Shown in pieces: positions 49,521 to 57,412 of a DNA stretch of 64,000 nt; the stretch's first letter is position 1, and the number at the start of each line of letters is the position of its first letter. A program made the position numbers and the translations under genes. Origin of the DNA: Gp6-AA40 sp036407095 (lineage in GTDB: Bacteria > Acidobacteriota > Vicinamibacteria > Vicinamibacterales > UBA2999); contig DASWZV010000129.1 of assembly GCA_036407095.1 (NCBI GenBank), positions 124,001 to 188,000 of the forward strand, given 5' to 3'. The notes beneath the pieces were generated by a model. That model saw only the letters and a list, made by a program, of their open reading frames with translations. It had not been told where the DNA came from and made no database searches.

Positions 49521-50414
49521 GTGAGCACAACTCTTCGACGCAACCTGTCCCGTGTCCGCAGCGTCGCACTGACCCCGCACATACTGCGTGTCATCAGTGC
49601 CGCCTTTCTGCTGTACGCGCTCGGTGGGCTCGCGTTCGCGCAGCCGCCGCCACCGGAGCTCACGCAGACGGTGAACGATTTCACCGGTGCCATCGACGCG
49701 GCGAGCAAGCAGAAGATGGACGACATGATCCGCTCGCTTCAGCAGACGACCGGGGACGTGGTCGTCGTCGCCGTCGTCGACACGTTCGCGCCGTATGGGG
49801 ACATCCGCGAGTACGCCGTGAAGATGTTCGAAAACCACGGGCGCGGCATCGGGCAGCGTGGACGCGATAACGGCCTGCTGCTGCTCGTCGCCATCAAAGA
49901 TCGCCAGATCAAGATTGAAACGGGCTACGAGCTCGAACAGTTCATCACCGACGGCTACGCCGGCGAGACGATCCGTCAGACGATCGCGCCGGAATTCAGG
50001 AAAGGGGACTACGGCGCAGGGCTCGTCGCCGGTGTGACACGAATCATCGGACGGATCGCGCAGGGTCGCAATGTCTCGTTGCAGGGTGTGCCGACACCGG
50101 AGCGCGCGCGCGCGCAGCGAACGGGGTCGGGCGGCGGCATTTTCACGGCGCTCTTCGTCCTGTTCATCGTCATCAACGCGATTGCGGGCTTGCTGCGTCG
50201 TCGCAGACGAGGCGGCCGATGGGGTCGCGGCCCCTGGAGCGGCTGGAGCAGCGGCGTCGGCCCGTTCGGCGGGGCCGGTGGGTTCGGCGGTGGCTTCGGG
50301 GGCGGCGGCTTCGGGGGCGGTGGTGGATTCGGCGGTGGTGGTGGATTCGGCGGGGGCTTCGGCGGGTTTGGCGGTGGGCGGAGTGGTGGTGGCGGAGCCA
50401 GTGGTGGATGGTGA
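49521..50414 (+). CDS. TPM-domain (YgcG-type) membrane protein
   Basis: This 297-aa protein has a signal segment, then a TPM domain (LTQTVNDFTGAIDAASKQKM, GDVVVVAVVDTFAPYGDIRE, DNGLLLLVAIKDRQIKIETGYE). A membrane helix (GGIFTALFVLFIVINAIAGLL), an Arg-rich turn and a long Gly/Phe tail follow. The domain faces the periplasm. TPM proteins commonly pair with LemA, as here 19 bp downstream. They are thought to act in envelope or photosystem maintenance; the molecular role is unclear. Confidence 0.9.
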   Translation: MSTTLRRNLSRVRSVALTPHILRVISAAFLLYALGGLAFAQPPPPELTQTVNDFTGAIDAASKQKMDDMIRSLQQTTGDVVVVAVVDTFAPYGDIREYAVKMFENHGRGIGQRGRDNGLLLLVAIKDRQIKIETGYELEQFITDGYAGETIRQTIAPEFRKGDYGAGLVAGVTRIIGRIAQGRNVSLQGVPTPERARAQRTGSGGGIFTALFVLFIVINAIAGLLRRRRRGGRWGRGPWSGWSSGVGPFGGAGGFGGGFGGGGFGGGGGFGGGGGFGGGFGGFGGGRSGGGGASGGW

Positions 50415-50433
50415 AGACAAGAGGGAGTTCGTC

Positions 50434-51009
50434 ATGACTCTGATCAAGAAACTCGGCCTCGCCGCGGTGCTCGTGGCCGTGGCCATGGGATTCTCGGGCT
50501 GTTCCTATAACCGGTTCATCAGCCAGGAAGAAGCCATCAAGACCCAGTGGGCTCAGGTCGAGAATCAGCTTCAGCGGCGGAACGATCTCATCCCGAACCT
50601 GGTGGAAACCGTCAAGGGCGTCACCCAGCAGGAGAAGGATGTGTTCGGCCAGATTGCCGACTCGCGCGCGAAGCTCGCGGGCGCGCAGACGCCCGAGCAG
50701 CGCATCCAAGCGGCCAACGAACAGAGCACGGCGCTGGCGCGTCTGCTCGTGGTCGTCGAGAACTATCCACAACTCAGATCGAGTGAATCGTTCAATCGCA
50801 TGATGGACGAACTCGCCGGGACCGAGAATCGGCTGGCGGTGGAGCGCATGCGTTACAACGAGCGGGTGCAGGAATACAACGTTTCGCGGCGTCGATTCCC
50901 GTCGAACATCACAGCGGGTCTGTTTGGCTTCAAGGAGTACCCGCTCTTCAACGCGCCACCGGAAGCCGAGCGCGTGCCGAAGGTGAACTTCGGGAACAAG
51001 GCGTCATAA
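50434..51009 (+). CDS. lemA: LemA family lipoprotein
   Basis: This 191-aa protein has lipobox MGFSGC (Cys23), followed by the family core EEAIKTQWAQVENQLQRRNDLIPNLVETVKG, long coiled helices and the C-terminal block FPSNITAGLFGFKEYPLFNAP. It is anchored by lipid and helical. A GAGGGAG ribosome site lies ten bases before the ATG. Linked to the TPM gene. Confidence 0.94.
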   Translation: MTLIKKLGLAAVLVAVAMGFSGCSYNRFISQEEAIKTQWAQVENQLQRRNDLIPNLVETVKGVTQQEKDVFGQIADSRAKLAGAQTPEQRIQAANEQSTALARLLVVVENYPQLRSSESFNRMMDELAGTENRLAVERMRYNERVQEYNVSRRRFPSNITAGLFGFKEYPLFNAPPEAERVPKVNFGNKAS

Positions 51010-51032
51010 TCGGCAATACCTGGAGCCTTCGA

Positions 51033-51530
51033 ATGCCGCTCGTCGATGCCCTGCTTCCGGAGTTCGATCACGAGATGACGGTCACGCGGAAGCTGCTCGA
51101 GCGCGTGCCCGAGGACAAGCTGGCGTGGAAGCCGCATCAGAAGTCGTATTCGCTCGGACAGCTGGCCCAGCACGTCGCGACCATCCCGATGTGGGGCAGC
51201 ATGACGCTCAGCGAACCCGAGCTCGACGTGGCCGGCGGCCAACGGCCGGAGGAACCTCGCACGCGCGCGGAGGTCCTGGCTCGGTTCGACGATCACGTGG
51301 CCAAGACACGTGCCGCCCTGGTCGGAAAGTCGGATGCGGAGCTGATGGCGCCATGGGCGCTCAAGCGCGAAGGGCACGTCATCTTCTCGATGCCGAAGGC
51401 CAGCGTGTGGCGATCGTTCGTCATGAATCATTTGATTCACCACCGGGCGCAATTGGGGGTATATCTACGGATGCAGGACGTCCCGCTGCCGTCGGTGTAC
51501 GGCCCGAGTGCGGACGAAGGTCAACTCTGA
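51033..51530 (+). CDS. DinB family protein
   Basis: This 165-aa four-helix protein has the metal-site histidines of the DinB/YfiT fold: a first His in FDHEMTVTRKLL or SLGQLAQHVATIP and the pair in VMNHLIHHRAQLGVYLR. DinB-fold enzymes include thiol transferases that use bacillithiol or mycothiol, which is of interest given the bacilliredoxin at 23144-23506. The role of this member is unknown. Confidence 0.87.
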   Translation: MPLVDALLPEFDHEMTVTRKLLERVPEDKLAWKPHQKSYSLGQLAQHVATIPMWGSMTLSEPELDVAGGQRPEEPRTRAEVLARFDDHVAKTRAALVGKSDAELMAPWALKREGHVIFSMPKASVWRSFVMNHLIHHRAQLGVYLRMQDVPLPSVYGPSADEGQL

Positions 51531-51602
51531 AAGACACACGCACGCGCAGAAAGCTGGTGATGAATACGGATGCAAGATGAACGTGCCAAGGCGTTTTGAC
51601 GA

Positions 51603-53123
51603 ATGACTGCCATTGGCAGCGTTCAGACGCAGGAGCAGCCTCCTGCAATACTCCGGCCCTCGGCGATCAGCCCACTTCAATTCTGCGTGTTCGGTGTCGC
51701 GTTCGTCCTGCTCGCGACCGCGAACGCGGCCGGATATCGCTACGGCGCCTCCGATCAGGCCTTCTACATCCCGGTCGTGATCCGTGCGCTCGAGCCGGCG
51801 GCCTTTCCTCACGATGCTCCGCTGATCGACGCCCAGGGGCGACTCATGCTGGGTGACGAGGTCATTGCCGGGGTCGTCCGAATGACAGGGCTGCCGCTCG
51901 ACACACTTTTTTTCGTTGCCTACCTGTTTTCTCTGGTGCTCACGTGGGCGGCGCTTGCTGCGATCGGAGCGCGCATCTACACGAGCCTCTGGGGCACGGT
52001 GGCGCTTGGCGCCGCGTTTACCCTGCGTCACCGCATCCCACGCACGAGCGCGAACTCGTTCGAGCCGTACTTCCACCCGCGGATGCTGGCGTTCGCGATC
52101 TGCCTCATGGGGATCGCTGCCGTGCTTCGTCGCCGGTTCCTGCTGGCGGTCGTGGTCGTCGGCGTCGCCGCTGTCATCCACGTCACGACAGCGCTCTGGT
52201 TTTCGATCCTGATCGGCATCGCGCTCGTCATTCTCGAACCCAGACTGCGGCGGCCCGCTGTCGTCGCGGCTATCGTCTCGGTGCCACTTGGTGCCTGGCT
52301 GTTGACGCTCGGACCACTGCGCACGCGCATGGACGGCCTCTGGCTGCAGGCCGTGAAGGTCAAGGACTCGCTGTTCGCCACGGACTGGCCGGCCTGGGCG
52401 TGGCTCGCGAACCTGGCCCTGCTCGGCGGGCTGTGGTGGGCACACCGGTACCGGACCACACGTCGACAGGCGAGCGCCGAGGACAACGCGCTCGTCTGGG
52501 GCGCCACCGCGCTGGTCGCGTTCTTCCTGCTGACGCTGCCGCTCGTCATGGCGCGCATCGCCTTTCCCGTGCAGCTCCAGATCTCACGCGTGTTCTGGCT
52601 CGTCGATGCCTTGGCCACGATCTACGGGCTGTCCCTGGTGACGAACCGAACGGTGATGCAGGCAATCGCGGGTGTCCTCATCGTCGCGTCGATGGCCCGC
52701 GGGGCCTACGTCATGCTGATCGAGCAGCCGGAGCGCAGGTTGTTTTCGGTGCATCTTCCGGAGTCGCCGTGGACCGACGCGATGAACTGGCTCGCGACCG
52801 AGCCGCTCACCGCGAACGTGCTCGCCGACCCCGGGCATGCGTGGAAGTACGGCACGAGCGTGCGCGTCGCGGCCGGCCGCGATGTGTTTCTCGAGGAAGT
52901 CAAGGATGCGGCGATCGCCATCTACGCGCAGGATGTCGCCGCGAGAGTGATCGAGCGCACGTACGCGTTGGGATATTTCCCGGCGCTCACACCAGAACAT
53001 GCGCAGCAACTGGCTGCCAAGTACGACTTGAACTACCTCGTCACCGAAGCGGAGCTGGCGCTCCCGCTCGCCTACCAGAACGAGCGATTCCACATCTATC
53101 GACTGAAGGAAATCGATCGCTGA
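51603..53123 (+). CDS. polytopic membrane protein, GT-C/mannosyltransferase-like
   Basis: This 506-aa protein has about ten membrane segments and a soluble C-terminal domain of about 120 residues (DAMNWLATEPLTANVLADPGHAW and after). The first loop contains YRYGASDQAFYIPVVIRAL, with an acidic residue where GT-C enzymes bind the metal and lipid donor, followed by FPHDAPLIDAQG. HRIPRTSANSFEPYFHPRML is a second conserved loop. It is similar in design to, but distinct from, the proteins at 5711 and 19792. It converges with the ADOP permease with one base between stops. Confidence 0.65.
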   Translation: MTAIGSVQTQEQPPAILRPSAISPLQFCVFGVAFVLLATANAAGYRYGASDQAFYIPVVIRALEPAAFPHDAPLIDAQGRLMLGDEVIAGVVRMTGLPLDTLFFVAYLFSLVLTWAALAAIGARIYTSLWGTVALGAAFTLRHRIPRTSANSFEPYFHPRMLAFAICLMGIAAVLRRRFLLAVVVVGVAAVIHVTTALWFSILIGIALVILEPRLRRPAVVAAIVSVPLGAWLLTLGPLRTRMDGLWLQAVKVKDSLFATDWPAWAWLANLALLGGLWWAHRYRTTRRQASAEDNALVWGATALVAFFLLTLPLVMARIAFPVQLQISRVFWLVDALATIYGLSLVTNRTVMQAIAGVLIVASMARGAYVMLIEQPERRLFSVHLPESPWTDAMNWLATEPLTANVLADPGHAWKYGTSVRVAAGRDVFLEEVKDAAIAIYAQDVAARVIERTYALGYFPALTPEHAQQLAAKYDLNYLVTEAELALPLAYQNERFHIYRLKEIDR

Positions 53124-53124
53124 T

Positions 53125-55794
53125 CTACTCGGTGCGCAGCGCGTCGGCTGCGGCGATGCGAACGGCACGGTGCACCGGCACATAGCACGCCGCCAGCACC
53201 ACGAGTGCGCACATCACCACAGTTGCCAGAAACGTCACCGGGTCAATCGGCGAAACACCGACGAGAAGCATCGACAACACCTGACCGGCGACAGCCGCGA
53301 GCGCAAGGCCGATCAGCGACCCGATTCCTGCGAGCGCGATCGCGTGCTTCATCGCGAGCGTGACGACGACGCGGCGCGGAGCCCCAAGGGCGGAACGAAT
53401 CGCAATCTCGCGCGTCCGTTGCGCGACGGCGTAGGCAGTGACCCCATACACGCCGATCGCCGCGAGTAGGATGCCCAAGATGCCAAGGCCGCCGGCGATC
53501 GCCGCGCCCAGACGCTGCGGAAGCAGACCGACAGCGAGCACGTCTTCGAGAGGGCGCGCAGTCGGCTGCGGCAGGCTGGCATTCATTCCGGTGACGATCG
53601 AACGGAGCTGGTTGCCCACGCGGCGACCGTTCGACGTCCGAACCACGATCGTCGTCCCGTTTCGATAGTTCTGGCGAAACGGCAGGTACACGTACGGCTC
53701 GCCGCCGTTGCCGAAGCTGCTGTACTGAAGATCGCGTGCAACACCGACCACCTGCATCAGCGCGTGCACGCGGCCGCCGCCGTTGACGACGATCGGCTGC
53801 CCAATCGGATCCTGCCGAGGCCAGAAGCGACGTGCGGCTGCTTCACCCACGATCGCCACGAGCGGCGCTCCTTCGGCATCGTCTCGAGTGAAATCACGAC
53901 CGCTGAGAAGCGGGATCTGCAGTGCGGCGAAGTAGCCCGGCTCGACGATGTTGCCGCTCGCAGCGACGTCGGCCGACACCTGCCCCGGCAGCGGCTGCGC
54001 TCCAGGCAGCGACAGACCGATGCCGAGGGTTTCGGTCGCAAGCGGAAGCACCTGTGCGAGCGAGGCTCCCTGGACGCCGGGCACCGCCCGCACTCGGTCG
54101 AGCAGATCGCGGACGAAACCGGGCCCTGTCGTCGACGTGTACCCGGCAAGCGAGAGATCGAGCGGCGCGACTTCGACGTTGCGCGCGTCGAATCCTGCGT
54201 CGGTCGAGCGCGCGCTCTGGATCGTGCGCAGGAACAACCCGCCGATGATCACGAGAAGCAGGCTGAGCGCGACTTGTGAGACCACGAACGCCGAACGCAG
54301 GCGCAGCCGTGGCCCGTGCGACTCGTCCTTGAGCACAGTCGACACGTCAGTACGCGAGGCGTGAAGGGCCGGAGCAAGGCCCGAGAGGAGCGCGGCCCCG
54401 AGAGACAGGCTCATCGCAAACGCGAGCGCGCGCCAGTCGAGTCCGATCGACACGTGCACCGGGATCGGGAGGGTTGGAAGGACCGAGGCCATCGCAAGCG
54501 CCATCACCCGCGCGAGACCGACGCCGAGCACCGCGCCAATCGCGAACAACAGCATGGTCTCGGTGAGCAACTGCCTGACGAGTCGCGTGCGTGCCGCGCC
54601 GATTGCGAGGCGCAACGCCATCTCGCGACGGCGGCCCGCTGCGCGCGCGAGCAACAGACCGGCGACATTCGCGCAGGCGATCACGAGCACCGTGGACGTG
54701 AGCGCCGCGAGCAGGGCCACGAACGCTGCGGCGACAGGCCCATTGCCTGCGACCGGCGACGCGGGCTGCACGCGCAGTGCGGCGCCGCGTATGTTCTGCG
54801 ACGATGAGAATTCCGCACGCAGCGCGCGATCGATCGCATTCAGGTCGGCCGCCGCCTGTGCGAGTGATACGCCTGGTTTCAGACGGCCTCCCATCACCAG
54901 CCATCCGGCGCGGCGTGCTTCCATCTGATCCGGCGTCGACCCGGTGACAAACGTCACCATGCTCATCGGCACCCAGAGGTCGGCATCGACGATGGTCGTA
55001 CCCTGAAATCCTTCAGGCGCAACCCCCACAACCGTCATCGGGTAGCGATTCAGGCGCACGGTCGTCCCGACGATCGCCGGATCGCCGCCAAACTTGCGCA
55101 TCCAGAAGCGGTGGCTCAACACGACGAACGGGCTCGCACCGGAAAGGTCGCTCTCGCCTGCATCGAACACCCGTCCGATCGCCGCGCGTGTCCCGAGCGC
55201 CGCGAAGTAGTTGGTGGTAACGACGTCGCCGACGACTTCTTCGACTCCGCCCTGAGCCGCAAGGCTCATCGTCTTCGGGAACAGCGGATGCGCGAAGACG
55301 TGCTCCAGCGCGGTGGTTCGACGACGGATGTCGAGATAGTCGGGGTATGAGGCCGGGTTGAAGCCGAACGGAAGGCCGTCGAAGGCGCGGCCGATCTCGA
55401 CCAGCCGGGCCGGTTCAGCGACCGCTTCGGGCGAGAAACGCAGCAGCGCGTCCGCGATCGTGAACACCGCTGTGTCTGCGCCGATACCGATCGCCAGCGA
55501 GAGCGCGGCGGTGAGCGCGAACAGTGGATTGCGTACCAGCAGTCGCACGGCATAACGGACATCGCGAGCGAGCGAGTCGATCGACACGCCGGCTCGTGAC
55601 TCGCGCACCTGCACCTTCACCGACTCGATGCCCAACTCGAGCGCAGCGGCGCGTCTGGCGGCCGCCGGCTCCATGCCACCGCGGATCTTCTCGATCGCGA
55701 GCAGATCGAGCATCGCTCGCATCTCTTCGTCCAGCTCGCGCTCGACGCGATCGCGCCGGAGGAGGTTGTGTAACAGGCTCTTCAGACGTGCCAT
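53125..55794 (-). CDS. ADOP-type (acidobacterial duplicated orphan permease) ABC transporter permease
   Basis: This 889-aa protein has the N-terminal permease-associated helical segment (LLHNLLRRDRVERELDEEMR), then two MacB-like periplasmic and FtsX membrane halves. These are RYAVRLLVRNPLFALTAALSLAIGIGADTAVFTI, LLARAAGRRREMALRLAIGA and RTREIAIRSALGAPRRVV. It has no ATPase domain and no ATPase gene beside it, the orphan situation that named the family. The family is characteristic of Acidobacteria and is the strongest taxonomic clue here. The substrate is unknown. Confidence 0.93.
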   Translation of the reverse strand: MARLKSLLHNLLRRDRVERELDEEMRAMLDLLAIEKIRGGMEPAAARRAAALELGIESVKVQVRESRAGVSIDSLARDVRYAVRLLVRNPLFALTAALSLAIGIGADTAVFTIADALLRFSPEAVAEPARLVEIGRAFDGLPFGFNPASYPDYLDIRRRTTALEHVFAHPLFPKTMSLAAQGGVEEVVGDVVTTNYFAALGTRAAIGRVFDAGESDLSGASPFVVLSHRFWMRKFGGDPAIVGTTVRLNRYPMTVVGVAPEGFQGTTIVDADLWVPMSMVTFVTGSTPDQMEARRAGWLVMGGRLKPGVSLAQAAADLNAIDRALRAEFSSSQNIRGAALRVQPASPVAGNGPVAAAFVALLAALTSTVLVIACANVAGLLLARAAGRRREMALRLAIGAARTRLVRQLLTETMLLFAIGAVLGVGLARVMALAMASVLPTLPIPVHVSIGLDWRALAFAMSLSLGAALLSGLAPALHASRTDVSTVLKDESHGPRLRLRSAFVVSQVALSLLLVIIGGLFLRTIQSARSTDAGFDARNVEVAPLDLSLAGYTSTTGPGFVRDLLDRVRAVPGVQGASLAQVLPLATETLGIGLSLPGAQPLPGQVSADVAASGNIVEPGYFAALQIPLLSGRDFTRDDAEGAPLVAIVGEAAARRFWPRQDPIGQPIVVNGGGRVHALMQVVGVARDLQYSSFGNGGEPYVYLPFRQNYRNGTTIVVRTSNGRRVGNQLRSIVTGMNASLPQPTARPLEDVLAVGLLPQRLGAAIAGGLGILGILLAAIGVYGVTAYAVAQRTREIAIRSALGAPRRVVVTLAMKHAIALAGIGSLIGLALAAVAGQVLSMLLVGVSPIDPVTFLATVVMCALVVLAACYVPVHRAVRIAAADALRTE

Positions 55795-55864
55795 CGGCCG
55801 GCTCCGTATAGACGTGCTATACGAGAGCCACTGTGCGATCGTTCCTATCGAATGTCAATAGGAC

Positions 55865-56269
55865 TCACGGCGCGACGATGCGGAGCTTGGGGAAGTAGGC
55901 TCGGTATCGCCGGGCGTCGCGCGTCAGCAGCGTGAAGCCCGCAATCGCGGCGTGCGCACCGATGTAGAAGTCAGGCATCGGCGACCGGCGCTCGCCGCCA
56001 CGACGGCGATAGCTCACGAAACACTGTCCGGCGAGAAACGCCGCCTCGAAGGGCAGGGGGACCCTGCGGTAATAGTGGGTGGGCAGTGCCTCATCGAGAT
56101 CTTCGATGCCTTCGAAACGGACGGACACCTCAGCGTAGATGATCGGGTTGATGACGAGCGTCCCATTTCGGGCGGCGTCCGCCAGCATCGCGCCCGACCA
56201 GTCCCCCCACATTTCGTCCTCGGTGAAGACGTCGAGAAGCACGTTGCTGTCGACGAGGGTCGTCGCCAC
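55865..56269 (-). CDS. PIN-domain toxin (VapC-like)
   Basis: This 134-aa PIN ribonuclease has the four acidic positions: TTLVDSNVLLDVF (Asp), a mid Glu in NPIIYAEVS, and PMPDFYIGAHA with LLTRDARRY near the end. VapC toxins cleave tRNA or rRNA and are held by a partner antitoxin. The GTG start follows the antitoxin stop without a gap, as expected of a toxin-antitoxin operon. Confidence 0.92.
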   Translation of the reverse strand: MATTLVDSNVLLDVFTEDEMWGDWSGAMLADAARNGTLVINPIIYAEVSVRFEGIEDLDEALPTHYYRRVPLPFEAAFLAGQCFVSYRRRGGERRSPMPDFYIGAHAAIAGFTLLTRDARRYRAYFPKLRIVAP

Positions 56270-56500
56270 TCACCCGCGCGTGAGTTTCATGATTTCATCG
56301 GTCGTGATCCGCCGGCTCCCACGGCCGCGCATGTGCTCGATCAGCGCGCGACCGCGGTCGGCCCGCCGCGGCGTCTTCGAGCGGGTCATCCGGACGGCGT
56401 CGCGATCGATTTCGAACTCCACCTCTGTGTTCGGAAGCAGTCCAAGCTTTTCGCGGATCGGGAGCGGAATCGTCACCTGACCCTTGCTCGTGATTCGCAT
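56270..56500 (-). CDS. AbrB/SpoVT-type antitoxin (VapB-like)
   Basis: This 76-aa protein has a swapped-hairpin DNA-binding domain (MRITSKGQVTIPLPIREKLGLLP then VEFEIDRDAVRM), followed by a charged tail (RGSRRITTDEIMKLTRG) that should wrap the toxin. It should repress its own promoter through the inverted repeat just upstream (56505-56532). An AGGAG ribosome site lies within that repeat. Confidence 0.92.
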   Translation of the reverse strand: MRITSKGQVTIPLPIREKLGLLPNTEVEFEIDRDAVRMTRSKTPRRADRGRALIEHMRGRGSRRITTDEIMKLTRG

Positions 56501-56504
56501 TTCA

Positions 56505-56532
56505 GTATTACTCCTACCAGTAAGAGTAATAC
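56505..56532 (-). promoter_or_regulatory. inverted-repeat operator of the toxin-antitoxin pair
   Basis: GTATTACTC (56505-56513) and GAGTAATAC (56524-56532) are perfect 9-bp arms around a 10-bp centre, ending four bases before the antitoxin ATG. The stretch is AT-rich against a GC-rich background and contains the ribosome site. Autoregulatory binding by the antitoxin is the likely role. Confidence 0.7.
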
Positions 56533-56564
56533 CTTTTTGAGTCCCTGGCAAGCGAACCGGCGAT

Positions 56565-56804
56565 TCACGGTGATGAGACGGGAGGTGTCCGAGCCAACTC
56601 GTGGAGCGGCCGGCCGGCGTAGTACCGGTTCGACGCCGACACATGCAGGATCAGGTTCCCGACGGCATTCGACTATTCGTTGGGCCGCCACCAGACGTCC
56701 TCGTCGTCGAGCGCCTGCGAACAGGCACGGACCTGACGCGGGAACTCGTTGAGCAGCCTGGCCGTGACGATCTGCAGAAACTCGGTGCCCAGGGATCCAT
56801 CCAT
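56565..56804 (-). pseudogene. DinB/DUF1572-like pseudogene
   Basis: The minus strand reads MDGSLGTEFLQIVTARLLNE and further residues to VWWRPNE, then an in-frame TAG. It then continues SNAVGNLILHVSASNRYYAGRPL and stops after 79 codons. The pattern RPNExSNAVGNLILHV is the DUF1572/DinB core in which a glutamine codon CAG has become TAG. Full-length relatives are about twice as long, so the gene is both nonsense-mutated and truncated. Confidence 0.65.
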
Positions 56805-56899
56805 CGAGCGGAATGATAAGCTCTCACGCGGCCACGGGTCGGGAGTCACTTTCAATCCCGTCCTCGAGAGTGACTCCCGACTCCATCACGAGGTACACG

Positions 56900-57352
56900 T
56901 TGAAAACGAGATACGCCGGGATCGCCATTGCCATCATCCTTGCCACGGTCGTGGCCGCGGCGTCCATGGCCGCGCAGAGCGGCGAGAAGTACACCGCGCG
57001 CCTCGGGTGGGTCCCGGTTGCCGGCGGCCCGGATCGAGCCAACGTCACGGGCAAAGGTACGGCGACGGCAGTCCTCGCGGGACGGAAGCTCACCATCACC
57101 GGATCGTTCGAGGGGCTGGCTGCGCCCGCGACGGTGGCGCGCCTGCATCGCGGTGTCGCGAAGGGCGCGCGCGGAAACGCGATCGGCGAGCTGACGATCA
57201 CGAAGGCGACGAGCGGGATGATCTCGGGCTCGGTCGATCTGACGATGGAGCAGGTCGAGAGTCTGAAGCAGGGCAAACTCTACGTGCAGGTTCACAGCGA
57301 GAAGGGCGTGGCTCCGGACGGCAGCAACCTCTGGGGCTGGTTCTCGAAGTAG
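56900..57352 (+). CDS. secreted CHRD-domain protein
   Basis: About 150 aa from a TTG start, with a GAGG site upstream and a signal peptide (RYAGIAIAIILATVVAAASMAAQ). The mature part is a single CHRD domain: GKGTATAVLAGRKLTITGSFEGLAAPATVARLHRG, LTMEQVESLKQGKLYVQVHSEKG, DGSNLWGWF. CHRD domains are beta-sandwich modules of unknown role found in bacterial secreted proteins and chordin. It lies 60 bp upstream of the PQQ dehydrogenase and may share its transcript. Confidence 0.82.
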   Translation: MKTRYAGIAIAIILATVVAAASMAAQSGEKYTARLGWVPVAGGPDRANVTGKGTATAVLAGRKLTITGSFEGLAAPATVARLHRGVAKGARGNAIGELTITKATSGMISGSVDLTMEQVESLKQGKLYVQVHSEKGVAPDGSNLWGWFSK

Positions 57353-57373
57353 CGCGATCGCTTGACGCGACCG

Positions 57374-57391
57374 GGCCACCTGGAGGTGGCC
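57374..57391. repeat. perfect palindrome 22 bp upstream of the PQQ dehydrogenase
   Basis: GGCCACCTGGAGGTGGCC followed by ACTACG matches the outline of the paired-hairpin repeats (hairpin plus CTACG end). Its position could affect ribosome access. Confidence 0.65.
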
Positions 57392-57412
57392 ACTACGTTG
57401 ACGAGGTGTTCG

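Noticed and set aside
50222..50414. Gly-rich tail of the TPM protein as a separate repeat element
   Set aside because: Such tails are a normal feature of TPM/YgcG proteins.
53120..53130. One-base gap between the membrane protein and ADOP stops as overlap regulation
   Set aside because: Tight convergent ends are common in this window and no structure supports a special role.
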